Shown: positions 35,810-47,371, numbered from the stretch's first letter. The stretch: 64,000 nucleotides of DNA from Diphasiastrum complanatum (GCA_029204225.1 CM055106.1:41432368-41496367), one strand, 5' to 3'. The notes: generated from the sequence alone by a model not told the origin. A program made the numbers and translations.

Positions 35810-36909
35810 GCATAATGACTAAATCATGGTTAGAAAATATTGGCGTTCAAGTAACAAAAAGACATCAAAAACCTTTCTAGCTCAGGACAACACCGGACAG
35901 TGTGTTCTAGCAAACTAGTTCGAGGTAACAAATCAGACCTTTGGATTGTACTCTGCATTACGGGCATGAAGAGCTATTGTCTTAAGGTCGAGCTTACAAT
36001 CCATGTTCACTGTAGAGACTATGTTCCTGCAGAGAAAATGCAAGTTTTATGGTTAAATACATTTGAAGCTGGATAAAAATCTACATAAAAACATATTTTT
36101 GTGTCCTCGGAAAAAAAAACTATCTCATTATGAATCTTCCAACTAGGTCCCAACAACTATCAGCAATCTTTCACATTCATTGTCAATCGATGGAAATACC
36201 TTTCCATGAATTTCATGTCTGTCATTGAAACCTTTCATGCACTAGAAGCTAAATTGCAATGACTTTTCATTTCCACTATGCAACCTAAACTGCCAACCAC
36301 AGATACCTGGCATTTGGAAAGGTTCCAAGTGCTGCTAGGAACCACTACGGCACGACCATTGAAAAACCCCACGTTCTAATCAAATTGTGGTAGTTTCTTC
36401 TTTGCAAAGAAAAAAAGTACCTCAAGTGCAGGTGAGCATTTTCACCGGGGAAACTTTTATTGAAACCACAACACTATAATATAAAAGCTTTTATCTGAGC
36501 ATTTAAATTTGGTACTTTGTGAAAGATGAACATTTCAGTACTCATTTCCAGTTGTGAGCTACAAAGCATGGAGGGTGAAGACAGAACTTAATGTTTTAAT
36601 CTACACCGTCAAAGTGTGATCACAAGTCGTTCTTGAGCTATCTTTGCAATCTTGCATGTAGAACTCAAGCAAGGTTGGAATATACTGTAAAGCGCATCAG
36701 GACTTAGTTTCATTATATAGAAGTTTTGACCTTGCGCTGCATCCTTACCAGATGCTAAATTCCATTTTTCACCCTACAAGGAGAAAGATTTCACAAACCA
36801 TTATGTGCCTACAACTGAAATATATAACTTACTGAAGAAGAGGGACAATTCCAGATGGATGTTTGCCAAGATCCACAGGTTGGCTCCCTTCTAGCACTGG
36901 CTGTGCCAT
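30733..36909 (-). CDS. TBP: TATA-box-binding protein (TBP), complete
   Basis: Nine coding exons on the minus strand, all GT-AG and in frame: 36909-36833, 36026-35939, 35610-35539, 32028-31978, 31830-31786, 31644-31552, 31388-31287, 30989-30915 and the last base of the stop at 30733. The product is 200 residues, the usual plant length, starting [20 protein letters not shown] and ending TEFRKIQQ. It shows the two-repeat saddle; the DNA-kinking Phe residues fall at the Arabidopsis positions 57, 74, 148 and 165 ([29 protein letters not shown]). TBP binds the TATA box and nucleates TFIID/TFIIIB/SL1 assembly in the nucleus. The stop codon is split by an intron: TG|GTGAGT at 30914, acceptor CATTCAG giving TGA. 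Reading through the donor instead gives Trp then TGA at 30912. Intron 3 is about 3.5 kb. No damage seen. Confidence 0.97.
32029..35538 (-). other. TBP intron 3 (3.5 kb)
   Basis: Long intron between the exons encoding RFAAVIM...SGKM and [10 protein letters not shown]. It contains a TTGCAGCCC/TTCCTGTTCCTGAAT minisatellite at about 32645-32840 and an adjoining repeat (32870-32970) related to 29361-29890. The rest is AT-rich without recognised features. Confidence 0.9.
32645..32840. repeat. Minisatellite in TBP intron 3
   Basis: Four imperfect copies of a roughly 55-bp unit made of TTTGCAGCCCTTGTTCCTG, TTCCTGAATCGCCATTTGCA and ACCCTTAAATCC blocks. Confidence 0.8.
35756..35808. repeat. (GA)n microsatellite in TBP intron 2
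   Basis: About 26 GA units between the exons at 35539-35610 and 35939-36026. Confidence 0.95.
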
Positions 36910-37627
36910 GTCGCGTTTGTTTCTCTTGCCTACGGCTACCGATGAAGAACTTTTCTGAAATCTCGCTGCAGAAAATGCACAACCTTCTACTTGTCTGCAA
37001 TAAGCAAAGGGGCAACTACTGAAGAAAGTACACAGACAAGAAAGAACCATCAAATCGATTCCTAAGCCGCAAATGCGGTATCAGCACACATGTAGGGCAG
37101 AACGAACTGCAAATTAGACAATCCCTAGCACGAAGTTCAAGATGGCAAGACTCAGAAGGTAGTGGCAATCTAAAAAAGACCAACAGAAAGTGGAATATGT
37201 CTGCCTTACAGATACACAGTACAGCCAAACTATAGAAGGTAGGAAAATGGTTGTGGCAGTGGAAAGGGACATAGATAGAGACTGCATAGCAACCCGATGC
37301 AGCTCTGAATTCGAAGTTTCTCAGATATTATTACAATTCAATCCCGCGAGGTTGCTACACGAGCCTATATTATCTTTGAAGAATAGATATGGTAATGATA
37401 GATCGTGGCAAAGGAAACGGTTCATTATGTTTTGAAACGTCTTCATTTAGCGCATAAGCACATGGATCGATCTACCAAAAACGCTCTCCAGATCCTCCGG
37501 TCTCACCTCTGTAAAGGCGAAACCACCGTGTTCGTCCGCTGAGGGCCCTGCGACGCTACCTGGAGGCGCAGGCAGATCTATCTCTCACTTTTATTCATCC
37601 CTCCGCTCCCTCACTCGCTCGATCGCT

Positions 37628-37666
<39 letters not shown>

Positions 37667-37722
37667 GTCTCCTCCTCCCTCTCTCTCTCTCTCTCTCTCT
37701 CCCGTGTTGTAATATATATAGG
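36910..37722 (-). promoter_or_regulatory. TBP promoter and intron-containing 5' leader
   Basis: On the minus strand TATATATATT lies at 37711-37722, with transcription expected to start about 30 bp downstream (near 37685). GA-rich microsatellites follow in the leader (37627-37701 as CT on the plus strand). A 5' UTR intron is likely, donor GTGAGACC near 37506 and acceptor TTATTGCAG near 36997, before the ATG at 36909. The ATG is chosen because it starts the conserved [13 protein letters not shown] region. Confidence 0.65.
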
Positions 37723-37905
37723 TTTTGGTGCGCGGTATGTACTATGGAAGTAGCCGGGCAGAAGGGCCTATTCCCTTAATGATTTTCAGAATTTTTTGGG
37801 CGAGTCCACAGCCTAAATTTTTTTGAAAAGTCAAACCGAGCTAATGTCCTGTGCCAAGGCGTCTTCCATTGCGTAATGGATACTTTAAATTTTTTTACAT
37901 GTACA

Positions 37906-37950
37906 CTAGTCAAGAGTGCCCGTTATTGACGGGCAATGGCGGCCGATCTA
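37906..37950 (-). repeat. Helitron 3' end: hairpin plus CTAG
   Basis: Stem TGCCCGT/ACGGGCA with a 5-base loop, 7 nt, then CTAG and host T. Its end lies about 180 bp upstream of the TBP TATA box. Confidence 0.7.
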
Positions 37951-38129
37951 GGTGACGGCCGATGATCTAGTGTGTGACATTAGGTGTGACATTAGAGAGA
38001 GAGACCATGCAGTTTGTGATTAACCCAGAGCATTTAGGCCGCATAGGGACCGTGAGATAGAGCGAGCATCCAAGTGAGAGAGAGAGAGAGTTTCCTTCAT
38101 TCAGACCGCATTTCAACTAATCCGCCTTT

Positions 38130-38185
38130 CAACTAAACCGCAACCACACCGCAAAGGGCCAGCATGCGGTTCATAACGATTCCAA
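38130..38185. repeat. 56-bp direct repeat, copy 1
   Basis: Begins CAACTAAACCGCAACC and ends CGGTTCATAACGATTCCAA. It matches 39584-39639 with four differences; the two copies bracket about 1.4 kb. Confidence 0.85.
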
Positions 38186-38549
38186 GTCTGAAAGGAAGGA
38201 AATTGCAACCTTCCAACTCGTAGAGTCAAAGCTGTGACGACCAAGGCCGAAACTTACAAAACCGCATAGCATTAGAGGAGTTCTCAATATCAAAAAGACC
38301 CAAATGCCATGTAGGATATAGAAAAATATCAAAATAAAAAAAACAGTATTGTTTATTTGCTTGCCCCCACCACTCCCGAGGCCTCCCCAACTCCCAATGA
38401 CTTCTCCATAAAACCACAACGAGCAAATTGAAACTGGGATAGTACACCCACTTGCACCCTTGCTATCCACCTTGGAAGAGAATTTCCATGGATCCATCCA
38501 AAATTTTGACGAAAGGTAGCCTTTCTCCATGTTCTCAAATCTTTGTAAG

Positions 38550-38567
38550 CCTTGCTCTGATACCACT
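38550..38567 (-). promoter_or_regulatory. Primer-site-like TGGTATCAGAGC on the minus strand
   Basis: Minus-strand TGGTATCAGAGCAAGGC matches the Copia initiator-Met primer site. No LTR with a CA end adjoins it and no Gag homology was recognised after it, so it may be a small relic of a Copia or TRIM element. Confidence 0.35.
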
Positions 38568-38859
38568 ATAAGGGAAGCTCCCTAAGATCCTGCTTACAAA
38601 ATAACACACAATGGAAAACACACTATGGAGCAACCACCCAACCAAGTAGAAGCAACCAATCAACTCTAGAAGCTTCACCCTCAAGCCAAGGAACAAGAGG
38701 CATGAATGTAGAGTGAAACCTGGCAATGATCACAACGAGTTTGGCCTCAATATTTAGAGCCAAAAGCATCATGGGCACATAGCCATGCATAGCCCTAAGT
38801 TCCCTGTACATAGATTCACTTTGAATAGAGTCCTATGCATGGACCACCTATTCATAGAT

Positions 38860-38897
<38 letters not shown>

Positions 38898-39110
38898 GTG
38901 AGAGAGAGAGAGAGAGAGCATCGTTGAAGCACTGATACAGATGTTATAGCATCCACCATTGAGAGAGAGGAACCGTTCCCACGGTTCTCAAGGTTCCTCC
39001 CTCACGGTTCTCAAGGTTCTTCTCTCTCAACGGTTCTCACGGTGAGTGAAAGAGAGAGAGAGGGAGAGCATGAGAGAGAGAGGGAGAAAAAAAAAAACAT
39101 CGTGAGAACC

Positions 39111-39162
<52 letters not shown>

Positions 39163-39200
39163 ATCGTGAGAACCGTGAGTGAGAGAAAGAGAGATTCGAT
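38860..39200. repeat. GA microsatellites with ACGGTTCTCACGG inverted motifs
   Basis: GA runs (38863-38921, 39053-39075, 39112-39162) are interleaved with copies of ACGGTTCTCAAGG/ACGGTTCTCACGG in one orientation and GTGAGAACCGTGAG in the other, so the region can fold into hairpins. Confidence 0.85.
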
Positions 39201-39540
39201 TTGGTATTATAACGATGCTATAACGATGGTTCAACGATGGATGTTTTGAGATGGTTCAACAATGGATGTTCAACGATTTGGTGTTATAACGATGGTTCAA
39301 CGATGCTATTATGATGGTTTAACGATGGATGTTTCAACAATGGATGCTATAACATAATAACATTATTATTATAACGATGGTTCCAACGATGGATGCTATA
39401 ACATCCATATCAGTGCTTCAACGATGTTTCAACGATGGATGCTATAACATCTGTATCAGTGCTTCAACGATGGATGCTATAACATTCGTATCAGTGCTTC
39501 AATGATGGTTCAATGATGGTTCAACGATGGATGGTTCAGA
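39200..39540. repeat. CAACGATGGATG minisatellite
   Basis: Irregular array of TTCAACGATGGATG, CTATAACGATGG and ATGCTATAACATCCATATCA GTGCTT-type units, with higher-order copies near 39390, 39440 and 39475. A single related unit also lies at 38930-38955, on the far side of the GA blocks. Confidence 0.85.
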
Positions 39541-39583
39541 GACTTGCCTGTAGAAATACAAAGGAATCTGCCACAGGTAGAAA

Positions 39584-39639
39584 CAACTAAATCGCAACCG
39601 CATCGCAAAGGGCCAGCATGTGGTTCATAACGATTCCAA
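39584..39639. repeat. 56-bp direct repeat, copy 2
   Basis: Pairs with 38130-38185; followed at once by a second partial copy (GCGGTTCATAACGATTCC). Confidence 0.85.
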
Positions 39640-39799
39640 CGTGCGGTTCATAACGATTCCATGTGCTTCTGATCGTAAAACCTAAAAGACACATATCACC
39701 TTCAAGTATATATCTGTAGGCATGAAAATCTCAATAAAAATTAGTTGATCAGACCAAAAAACTTGAATTTGTTTCAGCTCTTCTCTTTCTTACATTGAC

Positions 39800-40000
39800 A
39801 CCAAAGAGAAAGCCTTACCAATCTTTTCCTCAGATGTAATGTGGCTAACAATTCCTTTGATAAATATCAATTCACATCTGAAGGGAAACAAAGATGAATT
39901 TACCTCAAAGGGAAGGAGATTCTCATTCTTGGAGCAAGGCCTGGATGAGAAATCAGGAAACTGTGCAGCAAAATGGAGATCCTTGAGCTAGAAATAAATG
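39800..40000 (-). pseudogene. Exon-like segments inside the candidate Helitron
   Basis: Minus-strand sequence has two stretches with splice-like borders: 39985-39905 (HFAAQFPDFSSRPCSKNENL, then GTAAAT) and about 39880-39818 (CELIFIKGIVSHITSEEKIG, then GTAAGG, preceded by CCCTTCAG). I do not recognise the parent gene. They may be captured exons, as is usual for Helitrons, or chance frames. Confidence 0.3.
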
Positions 40001-40172
40001 AACTTTGTGAAACGTGGCAACCACTCGTGATTCCCAAGCTTGCCCAAGAGAAGGAGCTGCAAAGCAAACTGGAAAATTAAAATAAGACACCTAAAGCAAA
40101 AAGCATTCGACTGTTGACGATAATGCTTAAGCCAGCTCCAATAAGGAAAACGAAACAAAACAAAATATCTAC

Positions 40173-40243
40173 CAGCGCTGCACGATGTGGGGGGATCCTT
40201 CTGCAAATCTTTCAACTCCTTCAAAATGAAACTTCTGCATCAT
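40173..40243 (-). pseudogene. Ubiquitin-conjugating enzyme E2 (UBC8/10 group), first coding exon fragment
   Basis: Minus-strand sequence encodes ILKELKDLQKDPPTSCSAG, identical to the N-terminus of plant UBC8/UBC10-type E2 enzymes, ending at the family's usual phase-1 donor (GCTG|GTAGAT). The first codons, between the ATG at 40243 and ILKEL, carry one extra base relative to the usual MASKRILKEL, so the start is out of frame. The catalytic core exons (HPN, active-site Cys) are not found downstream. A GA-rich leader-like stretch (40440-40560) lies upstream. It reads as promoter-leader-exon capture by the surrounding Helitron candidate, not a working E2 gene. Confidence 0.75.
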
Positions 40244-40650
40244 TACCTATTGATTCTGTATTTTGTTTTGATAGTATAGGAGGTAACAGGACAACAAACC
40301 CAAAACATACAATGTTTACGCTAAAGAATCAATGCACAAATTACCAGACCAATTCATCATGATCCGTTGGAATGGCAGCAATGATCCATCGCATCAGATA
40401 TCTATCTGCCATAGCTACCTATCAAAATACAATAAAAAAGAAGAGAGCAAGAAGACGAAGGAAGCCCGATGGAGAGAGAGGCCCGCATCCCGCCTGCTTG
40501 CGATTGAGAAAAAGAGGGAGAGAACTGATCGAGAGAAAGCCAGAGCGCGTGCGCTTTGGGGAGAAAAAAATTTGAAATCGTGTGTGCGTGCGCCCAAAAA
40601 AAAATTGCTTCTACGTGTTATTTTTCCCACGCATAGGACCTTGCTCACGT

Positions 40651-42240
40651 TTTTTTAGCTTTTTGCGTTGTAAAACGTGTGACTTTTTGTTGCGGGCAGA
40701 GTGTGACATTTTGGCGGGCATGGCGACATTCTCTCTCTAAAATAGCTTTAGTATATATGATTACAAAGCATAATAGGCAGTTTGCGACCATTATAAACGT
40801 GACACGTGGTAGTCGCATGGACGTCATATGGATAGGCAGCGAAAAAGTGCGAACCTGCATTTGAAAAAAAGCACATATATTTTTTGCTTTTTAATCCGTT
40901 TAAAAATTGGCATAATATTCACAAGGTATCCATTACGTGTAGAGAGAGCGAGGCCCCATTGCCCCATAAATTAAACCTTAGAAATTTTAAACCCCTTTCA
41001 AAACTTATTGTCTTTTGTTAGCTTTGTTGCAATAGCGATAAGCTATCCTCACACAATTATTGTGACAATGTGCATAAGGTGACGCACTAGTAATTACGAG
41101 TTTGAGGGTTGAAATTAGTTCTTAGAATAAATTTATTTGAGTGTGTTGCTCCACGTAACTTAAATCACATCTTCTCGTGAAGGTATCGATCACCTTAAGT
41201 TTTTTTTGTTTAAATGGGGCATACGTTTTATTGACTTCTGGTTTTTCTTTTGGGTTAAATGGGACATGTGTTTTGTGTTGCCCCCCGCGCAGTGGGACAT
41301 GTGTTTTCTTTTCACTTCATTATGCAACATAATAATGTGTTTTCTTTTGTTGTTACAGGCAAGGCATCACACTCACAATTGTCAAAATAATTGTTTAGAC
41401 AAGGGCATTACGCCCCTAACTACCTCGATAGCTCTAAAGAAAGTATCAAGAAAACATGTGTTAGCTTTAACAATAAGCTATTGTGATGATTCGTTGGAAG
41501 CTGAGTCATCGCTCTCAGGTGACTTTGAACATCAAAATGGGTTTTTATTCTACTTTTTATTCTTTCAAATTGCAATCATTGGTTTTTTCATTTTTAGACT
41601 CTTTAAATGTATCTTGACCCCACATCTAAAAGCTTATTATGATATTTTGGATCACCTTGCTTACAATTCTAGCTTATGCCAAGAACAAAATTCTTTGAAT
41701 GGTGAGGCTATACACGTGGCGTTCCATGGAGTGGAGATGTGTGTTTTAGAATGGAGGGTAATGATGCGATGCTATGTGGAGGCTACCCATGCATTCACAT
41801 GGCGCATTATATTCACATACTAGAATGGAGGGCTCTGATGCCATGCTATATTCAGCTATTTGTGCACCTCATATCTATCCATGCACATGATTTTGGCTTT
41901 ACATTCCTTGCCAGTTCAGATTTTTCCCTGAGAATTGAATGTAGTAAACATTCCATTGTCAGCATCTGCCTCATGTCTCTTGGCCATAATTCTTTGTCCA
42001 CTACTACCAAGGCTACCACTACAATCAGTCAACATTTTTTGTTGTTGAAGCAAGCTACTGCTACAATTGTATTAGAAGGAGGCTCATTGATGTTGGATGC
42101 TCATTCATGTTGAAAGTGAAAGAAAGAGGTGGATCGAACTAGAGTGATTTTAAAGTTGTCGTGGTCCTTCTGCCTCATTCCTATAGCTTTCCGCGCAAAT
42201 CACAAGTGTGCAACAAAGTACCCTGATGCACTCAGTGTTA
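40651..42240. other. Unassigned region
   Basis: A 205-residue plus-strand frame (41206-41823) is rich in Phe/Trp and shows no family. An exon-like piece with TTGTTACAG before and CAG|GTGACT after lies at 41360-41520. Nothing here is convincing as a gene. Confidence 0.35.
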
Positions 42241-42490
42241 CTGTAGTCAGATTTTTCTTTTCATTAAATCTATCACAATCTGCGAAAAAGCCAAAGGTGT
42301 TGAAAACAGTTAAACTTTTTGAACTGTTTATAAGTTGATTTCTTCAAAATAATTTAACGGAAGAAGCTGAAGGCAAGTGTCGCGGTTTTCGAAAAAATGG
42401 GACAAATGCGAAATGTGCGAAACTTATTGTATTTTTCTTCAAACTGTTGAAGTATTGCATTTTTTGAAAAAGTGCAAAAAATGTGAGCTG
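42241..42490 (-). repeat. Dispersed repeat, reverse copy of 5800-5965
   Basis: The reverse complement contains GCGACACTTGCCTTC, AATTATTTTGAAGAA, CAACTT and TTTTCAACACCTT in the same order as the copy at 5.8 kb. Rich in GCGAAAAATGCG-type short palindromes. Confidence 0.8.
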
Positions 42491-43769
42491 TGATGTCATG
42501 AAATTGTTAAATATTGAATATCAACTTAAATATGGCATGATATACTCGAAAATGAAGATATGAGCTGGATAAATATAAATCATGAAGAGGCCTAAGTCAT
42601 TTTTCGAGAATATATCTCCTAAGTACTTATCTTGTATTTAAGGACGAGACCTTTAAAAGGGAAGACATTGCCTTGGATAGCCTTTATTAGGTCATCCACG
42701 CGAAACGACTCTATATGAATCGACATGTTAAACTAGAGTAATTTTAACTCATAGTTAAATATACCTCTTATGGTATAATTGAGCATATATTCAACCTGAT
42801 TGCTAACTAGACCTTTTCACGGGAGAGACGCACCTGTATTTCTAGAGGTGTGTTTGTTCGCCCCGTAGAACATATATTGATCTCACGCTTCAGCCTCGAT
42901 CATCGAGAGAGAAGAGTTTATGTATTTGTAAGAGTTTGAAGAAGTGAATAGAGTGCTAAGAGTTATTCTCTCTTATCTCTGTTCTCCGCACTGTTGAGTG
43001 TGAGTGATCCCGAGTCTACTAGCAATCTCTAACGCATTACGTGAATTACTCTCTTATCAGACAGACTCTCTAGCGCATTACAGTCGTTTGTTGTGTATCC
43101 ATAAAACTTGTTCTAAAGAACCATCTTAAAGTCATCTTATTCGTCTGTCGCGAATACTTTCTTTTCGGCACTCGAATAATGTCTACATTTGGTACAGTCT
43201 AGCACGATCATTGAATAAAACTGTATGTATACATTTGAGATGACAGTCCCTGTCTGAAGAATTGAGTCTTTGATCTGTGTTCCTGATTGTAATTGACATA
43301 AGTTTCTAACGTGCTCTAAAACTATTCGTGCTCTTTAACCATAAACTTGGACTTAAGTTATTGAGGACTTCTGTCTAGAAACGAACAGTTTGTGAATGCG
43401 ATTAATTAATTGTCTGCACAACCACGAATACATCGAACATTTCTCGACTCTCTGTTGACACCTTAATCAGCCGGAGTGTAGTATTGTTGTGCTACTCTGA
43501 TAACATCTCACCTGTAGAACGCGTTTCATTCGATTTGATAGAGGCAAGACTGTTGTTCTGGAATTAATAACACTACACAACCCACCACAAGTAATACTAG
43601 TTACTTTCTAATGTCTGTTGACAACCAGAATAACGCCCGAAGCCACTTCATTCGAAACAAATCATAAATTGTACCAAATGTATAACTTTCTAACGCTGTC
43701 CTCTGTGGGTTCGACATTATTTACTACAAAATCTATATTAACCTTGTTGGTATAGTACGGCATATACCA
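42491..43769 (+). repeat. Probable 5' LTR of the Ty3-type fossil; left border unclear
   Basis: Ends ...TATACCA just before the primer site at 43775. No second copy is in the window, so the start is a guess. A possible leader with CTCTGTGGG lies near its end. Confidence 0.5.
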
Positions 43770-43774
43770 ATTTT

Positions 43775-43792
43775 TGGCGCCGTTGTCGGGGA
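43775..43792 (+). promoter_or_regulatory. Primer-binding site of the Ty3-type fossil
   Basis: TGGCGCCGTTGTCGGGGA, the primer site common in plant Tat/Athila-type Ty3 elements. Confidence 0.85.
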
Positions 43793-46700
43793 TAGCTTAG
43801 GAAAGTTATAAGAAAACTGACACATCCATCTCCATTTCCAATGTATGTCAGATAGAGAATCCCGATTAGAACAATACCGTAAGCTTAGAGAGGAATTTTT
43901 ACGAAGACAGAGTGAGAGTGCGAGTCGAAGAAATCTCGACGAGATCACTGCCCAGTTTTTTGAACTCCTAATTAGCTTCGATATGGGGGGTCTTGCTACA
44001 CGTTTCACTTCTATCTCAAAAATTAAGTACGATTATTTTAAAGGGACTACTTCAGATGATGCAGATAGCTATGTCTCGCAATTTGAGTCAATCGCTAATG
44101 CAAATAACGAAGGAACTGACGTAGAAAAACTACGAATCTTCCCTGGTCTATTGAGAAAGCAGGCACACATATGGTACAGTCAAGTTGAATCTGGCCGTGT
44201 ACCAGTTCAGAGAAATCGGTTATAAATCCAAAATTCTCGGACGTCTGAACAATGTTCAGAAGAAGACTAAAGAATTTCTTTGAAAATATACACGAAAGGT
44301 TAAGAATCTTATAGGAAAACTAACCAGTGTATATCCTGTTGATATGTAGATCGAATGATTTTTGGCTGGTTTACCACCAAAAATTGATCAGTATTGCAGA
44401 CAAGGGGACATGACCTCCTTAGCAGCAGTAATAGCTAGTGCTGAAAACTTCGAGACCTCGAAACTAGCACGAAAGCGATGCTCAACTAAAAGATCTTGTA
44501 AGCTCAAAACTGATTCTAGTGATAGCGATGATGATTAGATTCTGACTCAAGTACCAGTTCTTCAAGTTCGGAGTCCAAAAACAGTGATTCATCAGAATCA
44601 GAAGCTGATAAAGGAGATAAAAGAAATAAACGACAATCCAAACAAAAGGACGACACGAAAACCATCGAAAAAAAAAGTCGTCAACTTCTAAAGTTGAAAA
44701 GTTTTGGAAGAGTTCTTCTTCCAACTTAGGAATGTGGTTTACAAAATGTAGAACTTTTGGACATACTAAGGAAGACTGCACCACTGTGAATGTAAACTAT
44801 ATCGAAGATCCTACCCATGAGGTACTTTTTATTTTTCAAAATGATGCGACTATTAATTATGTTTAGGGTATGGCATCATCATCCCAGCAGGATAGACCAA
44901 AGTTTGCACCAAGAAGACACAATCCTCCTGAATTTGTTGGACCAGCGATGAAGTCACAAACCGGAACTAAGCCAGTGTCGGGCAACTGTTACAACTGTGG
45001 AGAGCCAGGAAAATTTTCACCTAATTGTCCTCAGCCACGAAAGCCGATTGGTTATGTACCATTATGCTCGAACTGTAGAGAGCCTGGCCACAAGTATCTT
45101 GACTGCCCGGACTATGACATAGTGACTGATATTGGATCTCTTTGTCCGAACATCACTTTTGAGCAATTATTGGTAGATAACACTTATTACAGAAAGCAAC
45201 TGAAAGGTCTTCCTGCCCCTAAAAAGAAGAAAAAAGTTTCTTTGCCAAATGATGGTGTATTGTCTATCGATTTAGGAGATCTCGACGCACCTGAAATTGA
45301 TGTTACCATTGTTGGATGTTTGATTGAAAAAGTGCCGATAGACTCTGGTTCCAGCATGAACATAATAACAGAAGACACAGCTCATGCTTTGGGGCTGACT
45401 GACATTCAACCGACACAACGAAATATAAGTTAGCTGATTCGACGCGACGGAAACATGTTGGAGAATTGAAGGATGTTATTGTTTACATTCAAGCCAAGCC
45501 TTTCACAATGAATTTCATAGTTATCAAACCACTTGGTTTGTCATCTTATTATGTGCTAATTGGACGGCCTTGGCTTTATCAATCAAACGCAAGTGTTCAT
45601 TGGAAATCCAAAGAGTTGAGACTGGTGAGACCAATAATCGAGGTAAGCCAGCAGAACAAATTATCACCTGGAGTCGTGACAAATATGAAGGTGAAACTCC
45701 TTTGTCTGACACGAGTTTTACCTCAGAAGAATCTTCTTATGCCTTAAATATTTTTTCCAATGCATCTGACATCGAAGTGCAATATTTCAAATGTATGAGA
45801 ATACTGACGAAGAAGAATTCTTCGATTCCTGCAACGCTGAAGCGGATGTTCTGAATGAAGAAAATAATGTTGCAAACATGAACTCGAAAGAGTCTGATGA
45901 TTCGAGTGACGAATCTGAATACGAATTTGGTAACAAGAACTAGACTGATGACAAGAATATATCTATGGAGTCAGTCATGCACAAAATTCATGGCCATACC
46001 AAGGCCAGTATGACAGAAGGTATTATTCTACCAGATTCTACTGAACTAATTGAACTTGCACTTGGCAGATTTGTTCATGTTTCAAAGTCACTTGGAGAAT
46101 CGAAATTAGCGGAATTTACTGAATTGCTGAAGGAGTATCAAGATGTTTTTGTCTGGTCGCTCGACGATTTGAAAGGTATATCTGTAGAATTTGGAGAGCA
46201 TCGTATTGATCTTAAAGAAGATGTTGTACCTGTTCGACAGAGACAATATTGTCTCAATCCAAAGTACTCCCTCATGGTTAAGGACGAACTCAACAAGCAC
46301 CTTAAGGCAGGTGTTATCTATTCCGTCTTAAGCAGTGAATGGGTTTTACCCATTGTTGTTGTTCCGAAGAAAAAGACTGTCAAAATACGAATATGCCAGG
46401 ATTTTTGCAAGCTCAATGTTGTCACAAAAAAGGATCATCATCCTCTGCCCTTCACTGATTCTATCTTAGATCAGGTTGCTGGTCAAGAGCGTTACAGTTT
46501 CTGTGACAGTTTCTCTGGTTATAATCAGGTTGGAGTGAGAAAGGAGGATCGTTCAAAGACCACGTTCACTACGGATTGGGGCACTTATGCCTACAACAAA
46601 ATGCCAGCAACTTTTCAGCGAATCATGATGTTAATTTTCGCTGCCTTCCTAAGAACTTTTCTTGAGATCTTTATTGATGATTTCTGTGTATATAGTGATA

Positions 46701-47371
46701 TAAAGACACATCTACAGAAGCTGAAACTTACATTGCAACAATGTCGAGATACTTGTTTATCACTTCATCCAGAGAAATGTTTTTTCGGTATGAATAAAGG
46801 AATTTTACTTGGACACAGAATATCAAATAGAGGAATAGAAGTTGATAAAGATAAAGTCGAACTTATAAAGAATTTCCAGATACCAACCAATTTACGTGAA
46901 CTAAGAGCTTTCTTAGGACATGTCGGCTATTATCGGAGATTTATCCAAAATCATGCTTCTATTGATGCTTCTCTTACACATATACTCAAGAAACAAGTGG
47001 AATAGTTGTGGACGAATGAACAGCAAAAAGCATTCAAAGAACTTAAGCAGAGATTGATCAATGCTCATATTTTGAGACCACCCAACTGGGCTATTTTATT
47101 TTATAGTTATGTTGATGTTTTCGCATTTTCTATTGGCGTCTGTCTAAGCCAGAAGGACGATCAGAAGAAAGATCATTCCATATACTATCCGAGTCGACGA
47201 CTCAGTGTCTCGGAGAAGAGTTATTCAGCTATAGAAAGGGAAGCACTTGGAATGATTTTCACTGTTAAGAAATTTCAGCATTATTTTTTTCCTGTCAATC
47301 CACCTAAAAAAACATCATCGATGAGCAGAACCACACTAAGATTTATTATATGGCTTTTGTATTTATTTTGA
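43793..47371 (+). mobile_element. Ty3-type retrotransposon fossil: Gag, protease, RT, RNase H
   Basis: In order: Gag (43845-44225, GTTSDDADSYVSQFESIAN region), two zinc knuckles (CYNCGEPGKFSPNC, CSNCREPGHKYLDC, about 44990-45110), aspartic protease (VPIDSGSSMNI near 45340), RT (45965-47005: RICQDFCKLNVVTKKDHHPL, FIDDFCVYSD, GHVGYYRRFI) and RNase H (47006-47371: SEKSYSAIEREALGMIF). No integrase or 3' LTR follows. Several breaks; middle-aged to old. The two-knuckle Gag and primer site point to the Tat/Athila side of Ty3. Confidence 0.9.

Larger units (their letters stand above)
37906..40650 (-). mobile_element. Candidate Helitron with captured gene fragment; 5' end not located
   Basis: Read on the minus strand, the unit ends with a hairpin (TGCCCGT...ACGGGCA, 37917-37935), CTCTTGA, then CTAG at 37909-37906 followed by T, the standard Helitron 3' terminus inserted at A|T. 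About 44 bp of this end match the Helitron end at 48136. Going upstream on the same strand come a minisatellite, coding-like segments and a ubiquitin-E2 first-exon fragment with a GA-rich leader. I set the left limit of the body at about 40650 only because the E2 leader ends there; the 5' TC end was not found. No Rep/helicase sequence is seen, so it would be non-autonomous. Confidence 0.55.

Noticed and set aside
36809-37228. Minus-strand frames longer than the TBP first exon
   Set aside because: They run into the 5' leader intron; the conserved start [15 protein letters not shown] gives the normal TBP length.
38171-38566. 131-residue minus-strand frame after a primer-site-like motif
   Set aside because: No Gag similarity, hydrophobic stretches typical of chance AT-rich frames; kept only the primer-site-like motif as a weak feature.
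40332-40658. 108-residue basic frame
   Set aside because: Overlaps the GA-rich leader-like region of the E2 fragment on the other strand; composition is explained by GA repeats.
41206-41823. 205-residue plus-strand frame
   Set aside because: Phe/Trp-rich composition, no start context, no family and partial overlap with another frame; most likely chance.
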